Part shown: one piece after another, positions 6,805 through 15,200 of the stretch
Layout of the letters: each line of letters opens with the position of its first letter
Position numbering within the stretch: position 1 is the stretch's first letter
NCBI GenBank assembly: GCA_045658525.1
Contig: JAZOVD010000105.1
Span: 1-27,574, forward strand
DNA: 27,574 bases
Direction: 5' to 3'
Origin: SIG673 sp045658525
GTDB taxonomy: Bacteria; Bacillota; Clostridia; Oscillospirales; CAG-272
Notes under the pieces: model-generated
What the model was told of the DNA's origin: nothing
Databases searched by the model: none
What the model saw: the letters and a program-made list of their open reading frames with translations, nothing else
Position numbers and translations under genes: made by a program

Positions 6805-9800
6805 TCAGCCGACCTTCCAATCTTTGATATCAGTCCAGGTGTACGTAGTACCTATCGCAGGCGTGTTGTACATTCCCGGTACTACCTTGAACACTACCGC
6901 GATCTTATACTCGGTAACGTTCTCAGCCTTTACGCAAAGCTTTGTTATACCGGCTCTGCCCTTTTCATAATCTCCGGTATGATAGTGCTTACCTGTTTCG
7001 GGGTTGATAGCCGACTTATCGGGGTCACCCACGTAATCAGGGTCAAGAGATACCGCTTCAGATACGTAGAACTCAGCATTTTCTATATTTGTTACCAGCT
7101 CAGCATACAGATATATTCCGTTTCTCTCTATTATGGCAGTCTTTCCGTCCTCAGCTACCGTTATATGTCCCTGAGTATGAGCAAACCACCATATATCCAT
7201 AGCTTGCGCGTAGGTTCCCTCGTCCTGAATGATCATCGTGCTACGGTTATCCTTGAACCAAAGTCCTCTTATCGCTCCCTGTTCAGCAACGTAATTCTTG
7301 AACGCGGGTGCCATATCGACTACCGCCAAAGCGGAATCAGTTGAGGTCTCGTAACGCAGACACTTGGATACCGCATTCTTTATCTGGTCGGGAACAGGAG
7401 CGTTATCCGTTCCGTCCTTGTTTGTCACAGGGTCAGCATACGGAATACCCGTCTTTCCTGCCCAGCTCTCGCCGTGAGGAAGCATAACGAGCGTGTTCTG
7501 TCCCTCTGCTCTCTTACGGTAGTATGACCAACGGTATATTCCGAAATATCCCGCCATATTATACTCATCCGATCCAAGATCGCATATCATGTGAGTTCCG
7601 TCAACGGAGATTATAAAGTTACCCATATCAAGGTCTCCGTGAGACGCTGCGTTATCTCCTCCGTGGAGTCCGACGAAGATGCTGTTCTTTTCATCCCACG
7701 AATCTCTGAACGTAATTATAGCATCAAGAGAATAGTATGCGTCAAGCTCAAGGGTTATAGTATCACTTACGAGGTGAGGTGAGAACCAAACTATATCGTA
7801 CCAAGTCGAGCCCTTCCAACCGTTATTTATAGCCTGACGTCTTATCGCGTTTACGTTTCCGTCATTTGACTTCAAAGCAAACCACGGAGCAATACTCGTA
7901 TCAGCCGAACCGCTTCCGCCATCGTGGAAGCCCCAAGTGGTATTCTTTGATCCGAGATATGTGGTGAAATATACGGAATGAGCAAATCCGGGTGAGTAAT
8001 ACAGACCGTAGTTCGTTCCGCACGCGCTGTCGAGCGCGGACATAAATACCGAAAGATACGTGCTTCCGTACGACCAGTATCCGGGTCCCTCCTCGTATCC
8101 TCCGTCAGGTCCATAGACCCACATTCCCGTCTCAACACCGATAACACTCGCTCCCATAACCTTTATAGCGTCTTCTCTGTAAGTGGGATTGGTAACGAGA
8201 GCAAGAGCCGCTGTCATAGTTCCGCCGTTACATACACCGTTCCAGTTGTTTCCTGAGCCACCAAGATTATAATTGTACGTTCCGCCAGTAAGCGCGCTGG
8301 TGGTTTTGAGCGAATACTCATACATCGCTCTTTCCATAAGTCCGAGACGGTCCGTGCCATGCTCTTTATCGTACTTTTCCCAATAGTCATATAACCAGTC
8401 GTAGCCGATAGCTACCGCATACGCCATTTCGGCGGTATCAAGGTAGTGATTGGGATTCCAGTCCTTGAAATTACATACTGATTCAAGCTCAGCCCAAAGT
8501 CTCTCCGCGATCAAAACGGCTTTTTCCGGAGAATCGAATTCATAAAGCTTATAAAGAAGCGCAAAGCTTCTCGTTCTTGCCATAGCCTCACGCGATACGG
8601 GAAGCAAACGTCTTCCGTCGGCTATTTCGTATTCAACGGGAGCCGCGATATACTTCGATCTTCCAACATCGTAAGAAGCGGCAAGGTTTGCGATATACTT
8701 ACTGAGCGTCGCGTCCTTCTTTTTGTAGTAATTAAGTCTGTCAAAGTCCGCCTGATTAAGCATTATATACGGATGGACTCCGCCCGAATGCTCCATCAGA
8801 TCCTCATACATCTGCTCGCCCGTAGGACGAACGTAGGTACACTGCTCTATTATCTCATAAAGAACGTCGTAATCCGCCTCAGCGTCAAACAGGTCCTTAG
8901 TGTTAGAAAGCACCATTACGCCCATTCTGTCGATATACTGCTCAGTATAACCGAAAATGGTCATCGCGTCCTCTGCGGAAATGAACAGCATTCCGTTCTG
9001 AGCCTTAGCTTCTTTCTTGTAGTTAAACTCGTCTCCGCTCTTTGAGTACTTCATTCCCGGAGCAAGACGGTACTCGTAACCGTCCGCAAGCTCTACCGCA
9101 AGAACGTTTCCGACACTGTACCAGGTCGCTGAATATCCAAGCGCCTGCGCAAGTACGTTTACAGGAAGATAATACGTATCTCCCTCTTTAAACGCGGTAA
9201 CGGAGCGGTCCTTATCATTTATGGCATAAAGCTTACCGTTAACGATACCGGAATGTCCGTTAGGATAGAACGCCGCCGTTCCTTTCAGCTTATCAAGCGA
9301 ACCGACCGCGCTTTCCTGATCGTCAAATACGATCGAGGTCATATACAAGACCTGTCTGTAATCGCCGTTTGCGTCCTCCATGTTCCAACCGGTGTTACCG
9401 AAGCTGAAATTAGTTATCTGATCCCAGCCAAGAGGCGCGCGGGTAGCAATAAAATTAGATTTAGAAAGAGCGATCTTATTCCAGCCCTCATTTAACAGGA
9501 CAACAGAATAGGAATAATAATCCGATTCTACCTTACCGGGACTGTCATTTCCGGGATTTTCGCTATGGAAAATGATCAGGAACTGAGATCCGACGTATTC
9601 TTTCTCGACATATACCCAGAACTCCATATTCTGCCAGTCGCTCATATCAAGAACGTATTTACTTGTGCCCGTTCCCTTTTCAGCCGAGTATCTTTGATCG
9701 GTCGAGTTACCCGATTCGTCCATATTCCAACCAAGCTTGGCTGTTCCCGAACCGCTGAAAAAGTTGACCGATTTTTTATTGCCCTCATAGGTAAAGTTCC

Positions 9801-12192
9801 ATACAAATCCGGACTTTTCTCCGTTGGGAGCTTCCGACGGGAACTTCGTCTTTCCAATGTTAAAATACTTGTAATCCGCAGAGTTTTCAGTATCCAGAAT
9901 GTACCATTTCTCTATATCACCGCCGTCTTCTTCAGCTTCTCCGTCTGTCTTTAACGGCTTTCCCTCATACTCAACGACGTGAGAATATTCTCCGCCTTTA
10001 AGCTCGTCGCCCTTCGAGATGACCTTTCCGTTCAATATAAACGCTACCGCGTTTTCTATCGACCAATCACCTATGTCCTTTACAGTTATACTGAACTCTC
10101 CGAAGGCGTCCTCTACTTGAAGATCATACGGAGCCTCATAGTATTCTCCGAGCGGATGAACGCCCGTATCATCGGCGTTAAGGTTTATTATTCTGTCAAC
10201 GAAGCTCTTTACAGCTCCGAGACGCGCGGTATCGTACGGGCTGTAAGTTTTTGTGCCCTTAAACTCCACCTTGACTGTATAATTCTGCTTTTTTATCTTT
10301 TTAAGAGTTCTGTCGTTATATGCCTTTATCGCTACCTCATATACGTTTCTGGCGTTGTTTTCCTCATCATAGCCCGTATATATAAGACTTTCCTCACCGT
10401 CGGGATAGGTTATCTTCAAATATCCCGTGGCAGAGTAATCTCTCATAAAGCTTTCAGCGGAAATATCCGATACTGACGCCACGTAATAGTAGAAATTATC
10501 GGTAGTATGATACCAGCTCTCTGACTTGTGATCCTTCCATTCGTTATACAACGTCGGATCAAGCTCCTGCAACGCGTCGAGAGTAGTATAACCGTATGTT
10601 TTTTCTATATACTCGGTAGGCATCGTAAGGATATGAGCCTCTACCTGAAATCCGAGAGAGGTAAGCATATCATATTCAGCCTTTGATATTCTCGCTATGT
10701 AGCGAAGTCCGGCAGAGGTCGCGTCTGTCTTTACCGAAGCTCCGTCAAGCATATCAAAGATGACCGCGACAGGCTCGTAGGTTATATCTTCGGTCACCCT
10801 CATCTTATCGCCTGTTCGCATAAACTTGGAATTACCGCTCGCGTCCGTTACCTTCCAGCCAACAAACTTTTTACCGTCTGAAACGCCCGACGAGCTTGGT
10901 GCTACGAACACATTTTCGTTTATGATCTCGGATTTCGTTACCTGACCGCCGACCATAAGGTTTGCGGTACTTCCCACGAAATATCTTCCGCGTTCATCGA
11001 AAATTACAATTTCATTGTTAAAGGTACGTCCGAAATACGTTCCGTTAAGAACCACTCTGCCGCCTACCAAGAGGTTTCTTTCGTAGTTACGCAGATATGC
11101 CGAGTTTTCATCAACGTAAATTCCGTTTCTCTGTTCAGGGGTCGTGGTGCATACGGGCTTATCCGCGCCATATACGTAAATGTTATCCACGCACATTGAA
11201 GCACCGATCCATTCACCACCGTATTGGCAGATACGAAATTCGTCCGCAACTATCTTGTTCGGATCGTAACCCTTTTCTCTCGTAGAAGAATCCAGATACG
11301 TTATATTCTCCGCAACGAGAACGCCGTTAACGTAAACGTCATACGTATTCTCGGAAGGATGCACCGAAACGCTTATACGGGTAAATTCGTATTCACTGAG
11401 CTGACAGATAAATTTGCTGCTGGAAAATCTGCTTATATAAACAAGTCCGTTCTTATTTACTCGGAGCATATCGTAGAACAAGCTATCTTTATCCGGATAT
11501 GTTCTGTCAATAAGCTGCATGATCGAAACGTCCTTCGTTACCTTGAAGTTTTCGCTCAGCTTATACTCTATATCGAAAACGTAATCAGCGCCCGCCTCAA
11601 ACTTCTCGGTATATATCTGCACGTACGGGTCCCATGCCACACGAGACTGCCACGTCTGTATAGCTGTCTTGCCGTTCGGCTTTGAAATGAACTTGAACTC
11701 CGAATCTTTAAGATGAACGAATATCTTTTTTCCGTCCGGATTGGATTCATTTCTTATATACTGGGATTTTTCAACGTTTGATCCAACACTCATTCCCTCT
11801 CCGACAACAATATCCTTATATTCACCGGTATTATTATATCGGATCTTATTCATTCCCGGCTCTATCTGCATAGCCTGATATACCTTGCTGCCAAGAGCGG
11901 AAATGGCGTTTTTATATTCATCGGTATCCATAACACCGACGACACCTACCGCCGTCGGGTTATCGTACATTCCTATGTATGCGCCGTCCGAGCCAAACAT
12001 ATAGGTAAAGTCACCTATTTTTTTGTTTCCCGTAACGTAGGCACCGTTTTCGTAATATCTTTCAATGCCGTTTTCATCGGTATGCCAACCGTTTGACGGT
12101 GCCGACTCCGCACCGAACAGCGTAATACTCATTCCGACAACGGTCAATATCACCAAAAACATTGCCAAAAGAATTTTTGAATACTTTTTCAT
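6805..12192 (-). CDS. Giant secreted heparinase II/III-family polysaccharide lyase, paralogue A
   Basis: 1,795-residue secreted multidomain protein, third in transcription order. Seen: signal peptide 1-28; choline-binding-like motif 35-76 (GWHTDENGIERYYENG, then DFTYMFGSDGAY); LamG/ConA-like domain about 150-345 (NTYDVYVNGVLV); InlB-like module (FVGWKV, YEPVAV) about 444-472; a GASVKT...GLRYIARI domain about 482-560; a CBM-like beta-sandwich about 840-960 (YVLDMSDW, GWDQITNFSFGNTGW); a copper-amine-oxidase-N-like domain about 971-1097; then a heparinase II/III core with HSGGVHPY (about 1136), HYLDTAEMAYAVAIGYDWLY, NNWNGVCNGG (about 1319), GGYEEGPGYW (about 1363-1375, candidate catalytic Tyr) and ASHGDLDMGNF (about 1521, candidate His/Asp). 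Family knowledge predicts beta-elimination of uronate-containing polysaccharide; the substrate is unknown. There is no LPXTG or SLH anchor. ATG at 12192, with GGAG 8 nt upstream. Confidence 0.85.
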   Translation of the reverse strand: MKKYSKILLAMFLVILTVVGMSITLFGAESAPSNGWHTDENGIERYYENGAYVTGNKKIGDFTYMFGSDGAYIGMYDNPTAVGVVGVMDTDEYKNAISALGSKVYQAMQIEPGMNKIRYNNTGEYKDIVVGEGMSVGSNVEKSQYIRNESNPDGKKIFVHLKDSEFKFISKPNGKTAIQTWQSRVAWDPYVQIYTEKFEAGADYVFDIEYKLSENFKVTKDVSIMQLIDRTYPDKDSLFYDMLRVNKNGLVYISRFSSSKFICQLSEYEFTRISVSVHPSENTYDVYVNGVLVAENITYLDSSTREKGYDPNKIVADEFRICQYGGEWIGASMCVDNIYVYGADKPVCTTTPEQRNGIYVDENSAYLRNYERNLLVGGRVVLNGTYFGRTFNNEIVIFDERGRYFVGSTANLMVGGQVTKSEIINENVFVAPSSSGVSDGKKFVGWKVTDASGNSKFMRTGDKMRVTEDITYEPVAVIFDMLDGASVKTDATSAGLRYIARISKAEYDMLTSLGFQVEAHILTMPTEYIEKTYGYTTLDALQELDPTLYNEWKDHKSESWYHTTDNFYYYVASVSDISAESFMRDYSATGYLKITYPDGEESLIYTGYDEENNARNVYEVAIKAYNDRTLKKIKKQNYTVKVEFKGTKTYSPYDTARLGAVKSFVDRIINLNADDTGVHPLGEYYEAPYDLQVEDAFGEFSITVKDIGDWSIENAVAFILNGKVISKGDELKGGEYSHVVEYEGKPLKTDGEAEEDGGDIEKWYILDTENSADYKYFNIGKTKFPSEAPNGEKSGFVWNFTYEGNKKSVNFFSGSGTAKLGWNMDESGNSTDQRYSAEKGTGTSKYVLDMSDWQNMEFWVYVEKEYVGSQFLIIFHSENPGNDSPGKVESDYYSYSVVLLNEGWNKIALSKSNFIATRAPLGWDQITNFSFGNTGWNMEDANGDYRQVLYMTSIVFDDQESAVGSLDKLKGTAAFYPNGHSGIVNGKLYAINDKDRSVTAFKEGDTYYLPVNVLAQALGYSATWYSVGNVLAVELADGYEYRLAPGMKYSKSGDEFNYKKEAKAQNGMLFISAEDAMTIFGYTEQYIDRMGVMVLSNTKDLFDAEADYDVLYEIIEQCTYVRPTGEQMYEDLMEHSGGVHPYIMLNQADFDRLNYYKKKDATLSKYIANLAASYDVGRSKYIAAPVEYEIADGRRLLPVSREAMARTRSFALLYKLYEFDSPEKAVLIAERLWAELESVCNFKDWNPNHYLDTAEMAYAVAIGYDWLYDYWEKYDKEHGTDRLGLMERAMYEYSLKTTSALTGGTYNYNLGGSGNNWNGVCNGGTMTAALALVTNPTYREDAIKVMGASVIGVETGMWVYGPDGGYEEGPGYWSYGSTYLSVFMSALDSACGTNYGLYYSPGFAHSVYFTTYLGSKNTTWGFHDGGSGSADTSIAPWFALKSNDGNVNAIRRQAINNGWKGSTWYDIVWFSPHLVSDTITLELDAYYSLDAIITFRDSWDEKNSIFVGLHGGDNAASHGDLDMGNFIISVDGTHMICDLGSDEYNMAGYFGIYRWSYYRKRAEGQNTLVMLPHGESWAGKTGIPYADPVTNKDGTDNAPVPDQIKNAVSKCLRYETSTDSALAVVDMAPAFKNYVAEQGAIRGLWFKDNRSTMIIQDEGTYAQAMDIWWFAHTQGHITVAEDGKTAIIERNGIYLYAELVTNIENAEFYVSEAVSLDPDYVGDPDKSAINPETGKHYHTGDYEKGRAGITKLCVKAENVTEYKIAVVFKVVPGMYNTPAIGTTYTWTDIKDWKVG

Positions 12193-12222
12193 CTAAATAT
12201 CTCCGTTCGAGATTTATTTTTA

Positions 12223-12253
12223 CGCTATCGCGGCGGTTTTCGCCGCGATAGCG
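12223..12253 (-). other. Intercistronic hairpin between lyase genes B and A
   Basis: Perfect 13-bp GC-rich stem (cgctatcgcggcg at 12223-12235 / 12241-12253) with a 5-nt loop in the 70-bp gap. On the minus strand the stem is followed by TAAAAATAAAT, not a T-run, so it is a poor intrinsic terminator. A role as an mRNA stabiliser or processing site that sets the A-to-B expression ratio is possible (inference). Confidence 0.75.
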
Positions 12254-12262
12254 CTTATTTTA

Positions 12263-15200
12263 TCAATCTACCTTCCAGTCCTTTATGTCAGTCCAATTAT
12301 ACGTCGTTCCAAATTCAGGTATATCGGTTTCACCGCTTATGACCTTGAATACTACCGCGAGCTTATACTCGGTAACGTTCTCAGCCTTTACGCAAAGCTT
12401 TCTGTAACCGGATCTGCTCGATTCAACGTCGTCCTTATAATACGTATTGCCTGTATTGGGGTTAATATCAGAAGGTGTAGTATCACCAACGTAGCTTTGG
12501 TCAAGAGACTCAGCCTCCATCGCAAAGAACGTTGCGCTTTCTATATCCGTAACAAGCTCCGCGTAGAGACACAGTCCGTTTCTCTCAACTATGGCGCTCT
12601 TTCCGTCAGCGGAAACGGTTATGCTGCCCTGAGTATGAGCAAACCACCATATATCCATAGCCTGAGCGTAGGTTCCCTCGTCCTGAATAACTATCGTACT
12701 GCGGTCATCCTTGAACCAGAGTCCTCTTATAGCTCCCTGCGAAGCAACGTAACTTTCGAACGCAGGAGCCATATCGATCACTCCAAGCGCAGAGTTTTTA
12801 CCCGTCTCGTATCTCAGACACTTGGATACCGCGCCCTTTTTCTGGTCGGGAGTAGGAAGATTATCCGAGCCTTCTTTATTTGTTACCGGATCTGCATACG
12901 GAATACCTGTCTTACCGTCCCAGCTCTCACCGTGAGGAAGCATTACAAGAGTGTTCTGACCCTCTGCTCTCTTGCGGTAATAAGACCAACGGTAGTTGCC
13001 AAAATAACCCGCTATATTGTATTTATCCGCACCAAGGTCGCATATCAGATGCGTTCCGTTAACGGAAATTATAAAGTTACCTATATCGAGGTCTCCGTGA
13101 GACGCCGCGTTATCTCCACCGTGAAGTCCGGTGAATATACTCTTGGTCTCATCCCACGAATCTCTGAACGTCATTATAGCATCAAGAGAATAGTAAGAAT
13201 CAAGTTCAAGGCTTATAGAATTATTGATTACATGAGGCGAGAACCAAATAACGTCATATTCAGTAGCGGACTTCCAGCCGTTCTCTATCGCCTGACGTCT
13301 TATCGCGTTTACGTTTCCGTCCCCGGACTTCATAGCGAACCAAGCCGCTATCTTTGTGTCAGCCGATCCGCTTCCGCCATCGTGGAAGCCCCAAGTGGTA
13401 TTCATACTTCCAAGATACGTTGTGAAATATACGGAATGAGCAAAGCCGGGGGTGTAATACAGACCGTAGTTAGTTCCGCACGCGCTGTCAAGAGCAGACA
13501 TCAAAACGTGGAGATACGTAGTTCCGTATGCCCAGTAACCCGGCCCCTCCTCGTATCCTCCGTCAGGTCCATAGACCCAAAGTCCCTGCTCAACACCTAT
13601 AATGGACGCATCTATAACCGTAATAGCATCCGCCTGATACGTAGGATTAGTGACGAGAGCGAGAGCCGCCGCCATAGTTCCTCCGTTACATACTCCGTTC
13701 CAGTTATTGGTCGAAGCACTGAGGCTGTAGCTATACGTTCCGCCGGGAAGCGCGCTGGTCGTTTTCAGCGAATACTCGTACATCGCTGTTTCCATTGTGC
13801 CAAGACGGTCGGTACCGTTAGCGTTATCGTAGCTTTCCCAATAATCGTATAACCAGTCGTAACCGATAGCTACCGCGTATGCCATTTCGGCGGTATCAAG
13901 ATAGTGCGCGGGGTGCCAATCGGGGAAGTTACAGACCGCATCAAGCTCTGCCCATATTCTTTCAGCCAAAAGCTCGGCGTTTTCGGGATCGTCAAACTCA
14001 TAAAGCTTATAGAGGAGCGCAGTATTCATTACTCTTGCCAGAACTTCACGCGAGGTTGCAAGAAGTCTGTGACCGTCGGTAAGTCCGTATTTACTCGGGG
14101 TGGAAGTATATTTAGAGGAACCGACACCGTATTTGCCATTTATCGTAGTTATATAAGATGCAAGAGTACTGTCAACTTTCTTATAGTAATTAAGGCGGTC
14201 GAAATCTGCCTGATTAAGCATTATGTACGGATGAACTCCGCCCGAATGCTCCATAAGGTCGTTATAGACCTGCTGTCCCGCAGGACGGACGAAGGTGATC
14301 TCTTTTGTTATCTCATATACGATACTACTGTCACTTGCGCTGAAAATGTTCGGAGTATTCGAGAGGACAACAAGTCCTTGGGTGTCAACGTACATCTCGC
14401 TGTATCCAAACAGATCCATTACATCCTTAGCGGATACAAAGAGCCTTCCGCCTCTTACCTTTGCTTCCTTCGTCAGCGATACAGACGAATTACCCTTGGT
14501 ATAAGTCTTACCCTCGGTAAACCTGTACTCGCTTCCGCCATAAGTCATTTTAAGAACGTTTCCGCCCTCGTAATATGTAGCCGTATCGGCAAGAGCCGTT
14601 GCTAAAACACTAAGAGGAAGATAGTACGTATCTCCGTCCTTAAACGTAGTGGCATTTACCTTATCGTTTTCGTTTATGATAAACTTTTCAGCGTTTACTA
14701 TTCCTGCATAACCGCCGGGATAAAATACCGCGGAATTTTCAAGCTGCGGTATGATTGTGAGATTGATACTGCAATGATTATTATCAACAAAACGCATAGA
14801 GGTAACGTAGAGGCTCTGGTTGTAGCTGCCGTTGACATCCTCCATGTCCCAACCGGTAGTGACGAACGCTACCTGGGTTATCTTATCCCAGCCAAGCGGT
14901 GTACGGTCAACCCTCATAGTCCTTCTGCTTATCTGCACATTGTTCCAGCCTGCTTCCCCGATGGTCTCATCATAGGAATAATAATCTATTCCGGAAGTAT
15001 CGGGATTTTCACTGTAAAATATGACCTTAAATTTCGAGCCAACCTCGCTCGCATCAGCGTAATAGGAGAATTCAAGGGTGACCCAGTCACTCATATCTAT
15101 AACGTTGCATCCGGCTGTCGAATCACTTTTAGCAGTGTATCGATAACTTCCGTCTCTGTTCCAACCGAGATATGAACGCGAGCCGCTCTTGAAGAAGGTA

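Noticed and set aside
12497..13852. 451-codon open frame on the plus strand within paralogue B
   Set aside because: Antisense shadow of the lyase gene: Arg/Ser/Val/Tyr-rich composition, no recognisable domain, no RBS or promoter, and similar shadow frames occur opposite paralogues A and C.
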